From Desulfuromonas acetexigens (GTDB lineage: Bacteria > Desulfobacterota > Desulfuromonadia > Desulfuromonadales > Trichloromonadaceae), in assembly GCF_900111775.1 (NCBI RefSeq), contig NZ_FOJJ01000040.1, positions 62,001 to 126,000 of the forward strand: a DNA stretch of 64,000 nucleotides. Direction: 5' to 3'. A program made the translations under genes and the position numbers. The notes beneath the pieces were generated by a model that was given only the letters and a program-made list of their open reading frames with translations, made no database searches and was not told where the DNA came from. Below are positions 54,768-62,759 of the stretch, one piece after another (the stretch's first letter is position 1; every line of letters begins with the position of its first letter).

Positions 54768-57500
54768 ATGAAACTGTCCACCAATTTTTTGAAGGATAAC
54801 AGCATGCAGCAACCCCATCGTCTGAACGCCGAGAACGTGTTGGAAAATCTCGAAACATCCCCGCAGCAAGGGTTGTCGTCGGCCGAGGCGTCGCGCCGGC
54901 TCAGCTTATACGGTCCCAACGAACTGATCGAAAAGGGAAAGAAAAAGGCTTGGCGGATTCTGTTGGCCCAGGTCAAGGAAGTCATGATCCTGATTCTGTT
55001 GGTCGCCGTCGTTATTTCGCTGGCACTTCAGGAATATATCGATGCTATCGTCATTTTCGTCATCGTGGTGCTCAACACGATCCTGGGATTTTGGCAGGAA
55101 TTCAAGGCCGAAAACGCCATGGCGGCCCTCAAGAAAATGACCGTCCCCCATGTGCGGGTACGGCGCGACGGCGCAGAGCAGCAAATTTCCGCCAAAGACC
55201 TGGTGCCGGGAGATATCCTCCTCATCGAAGCCGGGAACATTGTGCCGGCCGATGCCAGGCTGATCGCAGCCGTCAACCTCAAAGTCCAGGAAGCGGCCCT
55301 GACCGGCGAATCCGAATCGGTGGAGAAAGATACCGACGCGATGCCGGACGGTGAACGGGCCTTGGCCGACCGTAAGAACATGATTTACCGGGGCACGGTA
55401 GTGACCTACGGGCGCGGCGAGGCCGTGGCCACCGGCACCGGCATGCAGACCGAATTGGGGAAAATTGCCACCATGCTTCAGGATGTGGAGGATGAGCAAA
55501 CCCCGCTGCAACAGCGGTTGGCGAAACTTGGCAGATCGTTGGCCATCGCCGCCGGTGTGTTGATCCTCATCGTTGCCGGCATGCTCTATCTGCAGGGCGC
55601 GGGCTTGAAGGAAATATTCATGACGGCCATCAGCATGGCGGTGGCGGCAATCCCTGAAGGCCTCCCGGCTGTCGTCACCATTGCCCTGGCCCTGGGCGCA
55701 CAGCAGATGTTGAAGAAAAATGCCTTGATCCGGCAACTTCCGGCGGTGGAGACCTTGGGTGGGGTGACCGTGATCTGTTCCGACAAGACCGGCACCCTGA
55801 CGCAGAATAAAATGACGGTTTCGGAGGTGGTGCTGCCGAAGCGCCGCTATTCTCTCGATGAAGCGGCGGCCAAAGAGGGCGGAGATGCCGACCTTGACCT
55901 GCTCTTGCTGGCCGGGATGCTCTGCAACGATGCCGTCATCGACGAAAATGCCCAAAACGGCATTCTCGGCGATCCTACCGAAGGCGCGCTGGTGCTCGCC
56001 GCTCAGCAGGCGGGATGGGTGCAGCGCGATCTGCAAGCCATGCTGCCACGGGTTCGCGAATGGCCCTTTGATTCCGAGCGCAAACGCATGTCCACCGTCC
56101 ACACCCTGCCGCCGGCTTCCCAGCGGACAACGCTGCCCCCGGTTCTTGCCGCCGACGGCGACCAGGGCCAGGCCGATCATCTGGTGCTGATCAAGGGGGC
56201 GACCGACGGCTTGATCGAGGTGTGCAACCGGATCTTGACGAACGGCGTCGTTCATCCATTCAACGAAGCAGAAAAAGAGGAAATTTCAGCGGAAAACACC
56301 GCGATGGCCCAAAAAGGCGTTCGGGTTCTCGGCTTGGCCTATCGGTTGATGGACGCCGAAAGGTTGGACCAGACGGCGGAATACGAGCAGGATCTGGTCT
56401 TTCTGGGGATGGTCTGCATGCTCGATCCGGTGCGCCCCGAAGCGATTGAATCCGTTCGCCTGTGCAAGCAGGCCGGGATTCGACCGGTCATGATCACCGG
56501 CGACCACCCCCTGACGGCCGTCGCCATCGCCAAGGATTTGGGCTTGACGACCACCGATAGGGTGCTGACCGGGCAAGACCTCGACAAGATGACCGTCGAC
56601 GGGCTCAGCGCCAGAATCAAGGAGGTTTCCGTCTTTGCCCGGGTTTCGCCCAAGCATAAGATGATCATTATCGATGCCCTGCAAGCACAGCACGAGATCG
56701 TCTCGATGACGGGTGACGGCGTCAACGATGCACCGGCGCTGAAATCCGCCGACATTGGTGTCGCCATGGGGATTACGGGGACCGACGTCAGCAAAGAGTC
56801 CTCCGACATGGTCCTTCTGGATGACAACTTCGCCACCATCGTCGCCGCCGTCAAAGAAGGTCGCCGCATTTACGATAATATTCGCAAATTCGTCCGCTAT
56901 ATCCTCACCGGCAACACCGGTGAAATCGTTGTCATGCTTGCCGGTCCGCTCATGGGCATGCCGTTGCCGCTGCTGCCGATTCAAATTCTCTGGATCAATC
57001 TGGTGACCGATGGCGTGCCGGCCGTGGCTTTGGGATTCGAAGAGGCCGAGCGCGATGTGATGAAGCGGCCTCCGTACAATCCGCAGGAAAGCATTTTCGC
57101 TCGCGGGCTGGGGTGGCAGATCCTCGTCATGGGCCTGATCATCGGTCTGCTCTCGGTGGGAACCGGGTACTGGTTCTGGAATGGCGGAACCGGTTCGAAC
57201 GCCTGGCAGACCATGGTCTTTACCATGCTGACGTTCTGCCAGATGGCCTATGCGCTGTGTGTGCGTAAGCAAACGCAATCGCTTTTTACCCAATCCTGGT
57301 TCAGCAATCCGGTGCTGTTACTGGCCATTGGCGTCACCCTGGGCCTGCATTTGATCCTTGTCTATGTCCCGTTTTTCAACACCGTCTTTCGCACCACCCC
57401 GCTGCAGCCGTCGGAACTGGGGATTTGCGCCCTGGGCCCCCTCGTCATCATCCTGATTTCGGAATCGAAAAAGCTGTTTCTGCGCAGAAAGCTGCGCTGA
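54768..57500 (+). CDS. P-type cation ATPase (calcium/PMR1-like)
   Basis: About 910 residues. N-domain start LNAENVLENLETSPQQGLSSAEASRRLSLYGPNEL, actuator TGES motif (LTGESESV), phosphorylation motif CSDKTGTLTQ with Asp near residue 338, KGA and GDPTEGALV in the N domain, and MTGDGVNDAPALK hinge, with ten membrane helices expected (including PEGLP in M4). P2-type pumps of this form export Ca2+ or Mn2+, or exchange Na+. Starts at 54768 (GGAGG, 10-nt gap) or 54807 (AAGGA) are both possible. Confidence 0.93.
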   Translation: MKLSTNFLKDNSMQQPHRLNAENVLENLETSPQQGLSSAEASRRLSLYGPNELIEKGKKKAWRILLAQVKEVMILILLVAVVISLALQEYIDAIVIFVIVVLNTILGFWQEFKAENAMAALKKMTVPHVRVRRDGAEQQISAKDLVPGDILLIEAGNIVPADARLIAAVNLKVQEAALTGESESVEKDTDAMPDGERALADRKNMIYRGTVVTYGRGEAVATGTGMQTELGKIATMLQDVEDEQTPLQQRLAKLGRSLAIAAGVLILIVAGMLYLQGAGLKEIFMTAISMAVAAIPEGLPAVVTIALALGAQQMLKKNALIRQLPAVETLGGVTVICSDKTGTLTQNKMTVSEVVLPKRRYSLDEAAAKEGGDADLDLLLLAGMLCNDAVIDENAQNGILGDPTEGALVLAAQQAGWVQRDLQAMLPRVREWPFDSERKRMSTVHTLPPASQRTTLPPVLAADGDQGQADHLVLIKGATDGLIEVCNRILTNGVVHPFNEAEKEEISAENTAMAQKGVRVLGLAYRLMDAERLDQTAEYEQDLVFLGMVCMLDPVRPEAIESVRLCKQAGIRPVMITGDHPLTAVAIAKDLGLTTTDRVLTGQDLDKMTVDGLSARIKEVSVFARVSPKHKMIIIDALQAQHEIVSMTGDGVNDAPALKSADIGVAMGITGTDVSKESSDMVLLDDNFATIVAAVKEGRRIYDNIRKFVRYILTGNTGEIVVMLAGPLMGMPLPLLPIQILWINLVTDGVPAVALGFEEAERDVMKRPPYNPQESIFARGLGWQILVMGLIIGLLSVGTGYWFWNGGTGSNAWQTMVFTMLTFCQMAYALCVRKQTQSLFTQSWFSNPVLLLAIGVTLGLHLILVYVPFFNTVFRTTPLQPSELGICALGPLVIILISESKKLFLRRKLR

Positions 57501-57626
57501 GAACGCACCCCTGATTCCGGCGGCAGCGGCAAGGCACCTCTGAGGACGGCGGATGAAATGGCTGAGTTCGGGATGAGTTTCGGGATTGGAAGACGCGGGA
57601 TCAGGAAGGATGTGTCCAGGTGGTGC

Positions 57627-57678
57627 CCCCTCGGCGGCAATTCCCCGCTGAACAGAGTGGGGATTTGCCGCCGAGGGG
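57627..57678 (-). terminator. Long hairpin after the cytochrome gene
   Basis: 14-bp perfect stem CCCCTCGGCGGCAA / TTGCCGCCGAGGGG (57627-57640, 57665-57678), with an inner CCCC/GGGG helix, 5 nt beyond the stop of the cytochrome gene (minus). No T-tract. Confidence 0.6.
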
Positions 57679-57682
57679 AGTG

Positions 57683-58243
57683 CTACCGCAGAAAGTAATT
57701 GCCATGATTATGGCAGCTGGTGCAGGTGGTGTCGACCTGATGGGTATGGGTGCCGTCGGCCGTGTTGCGGTGGAACCGGGTCAGGGTGTGGCAGGTTTCG
57801 CAGGCCCCGTCATAGTCGGGGCTGCCTTGGATAAAGGCGGTGCGGTTCTCGAAGACGACGTTGCGAATCCCGCTGTTGGGGGTAGGAATGCGCGCCACGC
57901 CGAGATCTTCGAGGTCCAGCCCGACCAGCGCGATATTTTCACCGCCTTTCCAGTTCGGGAGGTTGTCGTGCGGGTTGTGGCAATCGAGACAGGTATGGCG
58001 AAAGCTGGGCGCAGTGGTGCTATCCGTATGCACCTCGGCCTTCAGCGTGGAGATGCCGCCGGGGCCATGGCAGGAAAGACACAGGGCTTCGACACTCGCG
58101 GCATTGAGCAGAGTATCCCCCAGCGCCAGGTGGGTGGTGTGGCAATAGGTGCATTGATGGGCGGAAATCAAAGCGTCGGCGCGGTCAGCGAAGACGAGCA
58201 GCCCGGCGACGAGCACCAGAGAGAAAGCCAGATTGCGGATCAT
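57683..58243 (-). CDS. Periplasmic pentaheme cytochrome c
   Basis: 186 residues: signal peptide (about 25 residues, ADALIS) and five CxxCH motifs (CTYCH, CLSCH, CLDCH, CETCH, CTSCH) of the doubled-CXXCH/NrfB-like kind, with further His residues as distal ligands. Probably an electron carrier. Its ATG overlaps the TGA of the upstream NHL protein (ATGA), so both are made together, suggesting a complex on or near the outer membrane. Start from GGAGGTGCTGCC. Confidence 0.92.
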   Translation of the reverse strand: MIRNLAFSLVLVAGLLVFADRADALISAHQCTYCHTTHLALGDTLLNAASVEALCLSCHGPGGISTLKAEVHTDSTTAPSFRHTCLDCHNPHDNLPNWKGGENIALVGLDLEDLGVARIPTPNSGIRNVVFENRTAFIQGSPDYDGACETCHTLTRFHRNTADGTHTHQVDTTCTSCHNHGNYFLR

Positions 58244-59112
58244 GGCAGCACCTCCGCAAGACTGAAACGACTGAGACAACCGGCCCGGTTGTTGGTGACC
58301 AGAACGTCCCCGCCGGGGAGCAAATACGGATCGAGGGGCAACTGCAGCTTCTCCCCGGACGACGAGGTTTCGAAGGAAGCCAAAAGCGCGCCGCTCGCGC
58401 GATCAAGAACCAGCAGCCGCCCGAGGAAGCTGTCGACGAGAAAGACCTTGCCATCGCTCCCGATGACCCCCTGCGGTCGCAGGAAGGTCGTGCTGGAACT
58501 GAACATGCCGGTCTTTTGGCTGCCCGGGATTCTCGCCAGTTGCGTCCCTTCGCCGTCGAAAATATAGACCGCCGGCGGAATCCCTGCCTCGGGACGCCCG
58601 AAGTCGCTGACCAGCAGTTCACGCCGCTGCGGATCAAAGCTGAGCGCCACCGGTTGGGCCAAGTCCGCCGCGCCGACATTGAAGAGATAGTCGCCGTCGA
58701 GGCTAAAGGCCTTCACCGCCCGATCCCGGCAATCGGCGACAAAGAGCCTCCCGCCTTCACGGTCAATCGCCAGATCGTTGGGAATCATGCTGCCCACCTC
58801 GCCGATGACGCGGAGGACGTTGCTCCCGCTGCGGTAGACTTCCACTTGCCCGCGACTTTCATTTCCGACATAGAGCAGACCGTCGGCCCAAACTACCCCG
58901 AGAGGCTTACCGTCGATTCTGAGTTTGCGCCGCTCCTTGAGGTTCTTCAGGTCGACATGAATGATCGCCTGCCGGCGGTAATCGGAAACCAGCACCGTCC
59001 CCTTCGGCCCCTCGGTCATGCGCACGGGCGAAGACGCCGCCCCCGCGAGGGAAGAGAAAAAAAGTGGCAGTCCAAGAAAGACAAGCCCAAGGATGATTGA
59101 TTGGTGTCTCAT
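58240..59112 (-). CDS. Secreted NHL-repeat beta-propeller protein
   Basis: 290 residues with signal peptide (SSLAGAA, about residue 26). Repeated NHL/propeller strands: GPKGTVLVSDYRRQAIIHVDL, MIPNDLAIDREGGRLFVADCRDRAVKAF, LRPQGVIGSDGKVFLVDSFLGRLLVLD. Such proteins accompany multiheme cytochromes in metal-reducing bacteria and may act as scaffold. Translationally coupled to the pentaheme cytochrome. Start from GGGGAG. Confidence 0.85.
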   Translation of the reverse strand: MRHQSIILGLVFLGLPLFFSSLAGAASSPVRMTEGPKGTVLVSDYRRQAIIHVDLKNLKERRKLRIDGKPLGVVWADGLLYVGNESRGQVEVYRSGSNVLRVIGEVGSMIPNDLAIDREGGRLFVADCRDRAVKAFSLDGDYLFNVGAADLAQPVALSFDPQRRELLVSDFGRPEAGIPPAVYIFDGEGTQLARIPGSQKTGMFSSSTTFLRPQGVIGSDGKVFLVDSFLGRLLVLDRASGALLASFETSSSGEKLQLPLDPYLLPGGDVLVTNNRAGCLSRFSLAEVLP

Positions 59113-59362
59113 GAAATTCACTCCCCTTCCGGCAAGACCCGATCGAGAGAAAACCCGTCCAAAATCCCGGGGGAAAACGTATCTGATTGAATTATAGCAG
59201 GAAAGCGTCCCTCGACGATACCCTCGCAAGAAATTCGGCAACAACGGGACCGCCTTCCATCAGGAAGGAGGAAGATGGAGGGATGAGCCCCAGGGATGAA
59301 AAAAGCAAGACGCGGAAATGATCATGACGCCTGAGCGGGCGGACAGGTTGACGATTTATCGC

Positions 59363-59391
59363 CTTGCGCGGCGGACGTGCCCTGCTATATA
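59363..59391 (+). promoter_or_regulatory. Promoter of the TIGR04073-like gene
   Basis: -35 TTGCGC (59363-59368), 17-bp spacer, extended -10 TGC-TATATA (59383-59391). The rest of the 59113-59451 interval shows nothing else firm apart from a TATAAT (59191-59196, minus) that may serve the NHL gene. Confidence 0.6.
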
Positions 59392-59451
59392 GTCAAAAAG
59401 ACGTGGACAAATCCGATTATCCACGAACATTTCATCCATCAGGAGGAGACG

Positions 59452-59856
59452 ATGCCGAAACACCTGTTGATCTTCATGTCCATGCTGCTTTTTCTGTTGA
59501 CGGCCGCCGTCGCTCCGGCCCTGGCCGTGAGCCACGCCGAAAAGGATTACATTGATGATGTGCTGGAGCCGGAAACCTATATGGAAAAATCCTCCTTCAA
59601 ACTCCTGCGCGGGCTGACCAACATGGTCACCAGCCCCGGCGAAATCCCCAAACAGATGGTGCTCACCATCCGCGACCGGGGTGCCCTCGGCGTTCCTTTG
59701 GGATTTCTCAAAGGCATCGGCATGACCGTGATGCGCGTCGGCATCGGCGCCTGGGAAACGGTCTCCTTCCCTGCGCCAAACAGCATGGAGGGGGATTTCG
59801 CACCGATCATGAATCCGGAATTCGTCTGGAATCCCTCCCCTCCGATTCGCCGTTGA
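59452..59856 (+). CDS. Exosortase-system-associated protein, TIGR04073-like
   Basis: 134 residues. Signal peptide (LFLLTAAVAPALAVS), then FKLLRGLTNMVTSPGEIPKQMVLTIRDRGALGVPLGFLKGIGMTVMRVGIGAWETVSFPAP, a pattern I associate with the exosortase-linked TIGR04073 family. A small envelope protein of unknown role. No exosortase or PEP-CTERM substrate is visible in the window. Start from AGGAGGAGACG. Confidence 0.75.
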   Translation: MPKHLLIFMSMLLFLLTAAVAPALAVSHAEKDYIDDVLEPETYMEKSSFKLLRGLTNMVTSPGEIPKQMVLTIRDRGALGVPLGFLKGIGMTVMRVGIGAWETVSFPAPNSMEGDFAPIMNPEFVWNPSPPIRR

Positions 59857-59876
59857 TCACGTTTGATCCTTATCCA

Positions 59877-59913
59877 TAAAAGGCCGGCCGGGATTTCCGG
59901 GCCGGCCTTTTTT
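59877..59913. terminator. Bidirectional intrinsic terminator
   Basis: AAAAGGCCGGCCcGG-type stem with GGCCGG / CCGGCC core, loop ATTT, A4 and T6 flanks, between convergent genes ending 59856 (+) and 59913 (-). Confidence 0.9.
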
Positions 59914-60521
59914 CATCCACGTCGTTCCACCACCAGCAGATACGGAGCCTGCCGCCGGTTCGCCACCTGTAGCCGCAGAATGTGCCAATAGCGGGACGAC
60001 AGTCCTTGCAGCCATTCCTCCACGGCCCGGCACTCCTCTTCCCCTGGCGGGTGGCCGATGTAGACCACCAGCGCCATCCGCCCCCCAATCGCCAGTAAAT
60101 CGAGGGCTTGCCGCAAGGCTTCCAGTGTTATTTCAACGCGTGTCGTCAGCCCGGGATCGCCGCCGGGCAGATAGCCGAGATTGGCCATGATCCCCCGCGC
60201 CGGTCCCTGGGTGTATTCCGTCAGTCGCGCATGACTGTCATGCACCAGGCGCACCGTCCCGGCATCGCCTTGACCGTCGAGAATCCAGGCAATCCCTGCC
60301 TCGGTGAGGCGCGCCCCAGTGTGTTGCAGCGCTTCTAATTGTACGTCGAAGGCAAAAACCCGACCTTCGGATCCGACCTGGCGGGCCAGAAAGAGGGTGT
60401 CGGTGCCGTTGCCGGCGGTGAGATCGATGGCCAGATCGCCGGCCTCGAGTACTTCCGCCACCAACCGCTGCGCCCAGCGCACCATGCGGATCAGCGAGGG
60501 TTCCTGTAGTGTTTTTCGCAT
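59913..60521 (-). CDS. Class I methyltransferase, YtqB/MnmM-like
   Basis: 202 residues. Motif I AIDLTAGNGTDTLFLARQVG, then VFAFDVQLEAL, IMANLGYLPGGD and GGRMALVVYIGHPPGEEE. The pattern NLGYLPGGD and GHPPG is characteristic of the YtqB/MnmM group, which methylates the wobble uridine in tRNA. Start at 60521 from AAGGA; longer frame is not preferred. Divergent from rpoH. Confidence 0.8.
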   Translation of the reverse strand: MRKTLQEPSLIRMVRWAQRLVAEVLEAGDLAIDLTAGNGTDTLFLARQVGSEGRVFAFDVQLEALQHTGARLTEAGIAWILDGQGDAGTVRLVHDSHARLTEYTQGPARGIMANLGYLPGGDPGLTTRVEITLEALRQALDLLAIGGRMALVVYIGHPPGEEECRAVEEWLQGLSSRYWHILRLQVANRRQAPYLLVVERRG

Positions 60522-60598
60522 CGGCTTTTCCTTCGGATCGTTTGCTTCCCCACCCGGACGGCCAGGTGCCCGATGGATTGGTCTCATAATCCCTCCCC

Positions 60599-60655
60599 TT
60601 GCAACCCTTTATAGAATTTGCTATATATTTAGCACTCACCGAATCAGAGTGCTAA
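60599..60655 (+). promoter_or_regulatory. rpoH promoter with perfect CIRCE operator
   Basis: -35 TTGCAA (60599-60604), 17-bp spacer, -10 TATATA (60622-60627). Directly after it the CIRCE inverted repeat TTAGCACTC-N9-GAGTGCTAA (60629-60655) covers the start site. HrcA binding there would repress rpoH. Confidence 0.9.
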
Positions 60656-60695
60656 CAACCCGACGGAACGGAAGTTTCCGCGAAAGGAGTCAAGG

Positions 60696-61544
60696 ATGAG
60701 TTTAGCCAATCCTCCTTTAGTGATCGATAGCCTGGATCATTATCTGGCAAGAATCAAGCAGTTTGAACTCCTCGACCGGGATGAGGAGACCGCCTTGGCG
60801 CGCCGCTATCGCCGGGATGGCGATCTCGAGGCCGCCCATCGCCTGATCTGCGGCAACCTGCGCTTTGTGGTCAAAGTCGCCAACGAATATCGCGGCTACG
60901 GCATGAAGATGCTCGATCTGATTCAGGAAGGGAACATCGGCCTGATGATGGCGGTGAAGAAATTCGATCCGGATCGGGGCATCCGGCTGATTTCCTATGC
61001 GGTCTGGTGGATTCGTGCCTATATCCAGAACTACATCGTCAAGACCTGGTCGCTGGTGAAGATCGGCACCACTCAGGCCCAGAAAAAACTCTTTTTCAAG
61101 CTCAAGCAGACGCAGGCGGCGCTGTTGCGCCTGACCGGCCGGGAGGATGGCGAGGAGATCGCCCAGACCCTCGATGTGCGCACCGACGAGGTTGAAGAGA
61201 TGAGCCGTCGCTTGGCCGCCCGCGAGACCTCGCTGGATGTGGAACTGATCGAGGGAGAGCATTTTACCCTCATGGATACGCTGGTCGATGACACCCCCGA
61301 CCAGGAATCCCGGCTGATCGAAGATGAACATCGCCGGCGGCTGTCCAGCGAAGTCCACCAAGCCTTTGACTGCCTCAACGACCGGGAACGGAAAATCATC
61401 CAGGAAAGGATTCTGGACGAATCACCTCGAACCCTGCAGGAGTTGGCCGACGATTTTGGCATCAGCCGGGAGCGTGTGCGCCAGCTTGAAGCGAACGCTT
61501 TGAGCAAGCTGCGGGGAACGCTCGAAGGCTTGCGCACAGCCTGA
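60696..61544 (+). CDS. rpoH: RNA polymerase heat-shock sigma factor RpoH (sigma32)
   Basis: 282 residues. Sigma70-family regions 2 (LICGNLRFVVKVANEYRGYGMKMLDLIQEGNIGLMMAVKKFDPDRGIRLISYAVWWIRAYIQNYIVKTWSLV) and 4 (LNDRERKIIQERILDESPRTLQELADDFGISRERVRQLEANALSKLR) are clear, with the RpoH-type QNYIVKTWSLVKIGTT segment and no region 1.1. It directs transcription of chaperones and proteases at high temperature. Regulated by CIRCE. Confidence 0.95.
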   Translation: MSLANPPLVIDSLDHYLARIKQFELLDRDEETALARRYRRDGDLEAAHRLICGNLRFVVKVANEYRGYGMKMLDLIQEGNIGLMMAVKKFDPDRGIRLISYAVWWIRAYIQNYIVKTWSLVKIGTTQAQKKLFFKLKQTQAALLRLTGREDGEEIAQTLDVRTDEVEEMSRRLAARETSLDVELIEGEHFTLMDTLVDDTPDQESRLIEDEHRRRLSSEVHQAFDCLNDRERKIIQERILDESPRTLQELADDFGISRERVRQLEANALSKLRGTLEGLRTA

Positions 61545-61583
61545 TCCCCCTCGTTATCGGCGGGGGGAAAGGGGCGAATGTCA

Positions 61584-61612
61584 TTGACAAAAGCCCGGCC
61601 ATCCCGTACTTT
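61584..61612 (+). promoter_or_regulatory. bamD promoter
   Basis: -35 TTGACA (61584-61589), 17-bp spacer, -10 TACTTT (61607-61612), 32 nt before the ATG. Confidence 0.65.
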
Positions 61613-61643
61613 CTAGCGACTTTTGACTCTCTCGGATCCAAGG

Positions 61644-62393
61644 ATGAACCCGTTGATGAAAAAACTGCTCAGCGCCCTGCTTCTGCTCCTGTTGGCCACC
61701 GCCTGTGCCTCGACAGTGGTCCCCCCGCCCAAGACCGCCGAACATTATCTGGAGGAGGGTGAGGCCAATTTCGAAAAGGGCCGCTACGAGGACGCCATCG
61801 CCAACTGGGAAAAGGTCAGGGACAGTTATTTTTCCCCCGAACTCAACATCCTCTCCGAGTTAAAAATCGCCGAAGCCTACTTCCTGAGTGAACGCTATGT
61901 TGAAGCGGCCACGGCTTACGAGGACTTTCTCAAGCAGCACCCCGACCATCCTCGCACCGCGGATGTCCTCTTCCAACTTGGGCTTTCCTATTTTCACCAG
62001 ATGCTCTCGGCGGACCGCGATCAGACCGCGACCCGTAACGCCCTTTCGACCTTCACCGATCTGCAGAAACGCTTCCCCGACTTTTCCCGGGCCGATGAAC
62101 TGACCACCAAGATCGCCCAATGTCGAGAGCGGCTGGCGGAACATGAAATCCTGGTCGGCCAGTTCTACCTGCGCACCAAACAGTACCAGGCGGCGAGCAA
62201 TCGCATCAGCGGGGTTCTGGCCGAAAATCCGGACTACCCGAAAAAAGACGAGGCCTATTTCCTGCTCGGACATGCCTACCTCATGCTCGAACAGCGGCAG
62301 CGCGCGGCGGATGCCTTCAACTCCCTTTTCCGCGAATATCCCGCCAGCGACTATGTGCTGCAGGCGCAGAAACTGGTAGAAAAAAACTACTGA
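61644..62393 (+). CDS. bamD: Outer-membrane assembly lipoprotein BamD
   Basis: 249 residues. Lipobox ATAC (Cys about 22) after a short signal. The body is five TPR-like repeats (AEHYLEEGEANFEKGRYEDAIANWEKVRD, LKIAEAYFLSERYVEAATAYEDFLKQHPDHPRTADVLFQLGLSYF, HAYLMLEQRQRAADAFNSLFREYPASDYVLQAQKL). BamD is the core helper of BamA in inserting outer-membrane barrels. The ATG at 61644 or 61656 may be used. Confidence 0.9.
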   Translation: MNPLMKKLLSALLLLLLATACASTVVPPPKTAEHYLEEGEANFEKGRYEDAIANWEKVRDSYFSPELNILSELKIAEAYFLSERYVEAATAYEDFLKQHPDHPRTADVLFQLGLSYFHQMLSADRDQTATRNALSTFTDLQKRFPDFSRADELTTKIAQCRERLAEHEILVGQFYLRTKQYQAASNRISGVLAENPDYPKKDEAYFLLGHAYLMLEQRQRAADAFNSLFREYPASDYVLQAQKLVEKNY

Positions 62394-62428
62394 TTTCAGC
62401 CACCACCGCCCTCCATCCCGCTCCTCCA

Positions 62429-62460
62429 CCCCCGCGCTAAAAACGCGGGGGTTTTCTTTT
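62429..62460 (+). terminator. Intrinsic terminator of bamD
   Basis: CCCCCGCG / CGCGGGGG (62429-62436, 62444-62451), 7-nt loop, then GTTTTCTTTT tract. Confidence 0.9.
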
Positions 62461-62579
62461 GCCTCCCAGGCCCGAAACAGACCATCTTCCACTGCCGGAA
62501 GCACAGAATAACCTATATATGGGATTTTAAATTCGATGTTAGTTAATTTTCACATGATTGGAATATTTTATCTTTTCCC

Positions 62580-62638
62580 TTGACTTAATGATGCGACAAG
62601 TTGTAGAAAAAACCATCACTGATTGTATACGGTATACA
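62580..62638 (+). promoter_or_regulatory. Upstream region of the CoA-transferase: promoter-like box and palindrome
   Basis: TTGACT (62580-62585) followed 18 bp later by TAGAAA. Downstream is a perfect TGTATAC-G-GTATACA palindrome (62624-62638), GntR-like in shape, 122 bp before the ATG. Nothing else is recognised in 62461-62759. Confidence 0.45.
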
Positions 62639-62759
62639 CAACCGGAGACATCAGCGACCAGCCCGGCGCGCTATCTATGCGAAACGGGCTTTTCCGTGCG
62701 AACCAAGGGCCGCGGACCATGAAGAGCGCGCCCCTATCCAAACCCCGATGGAGGAAAGC

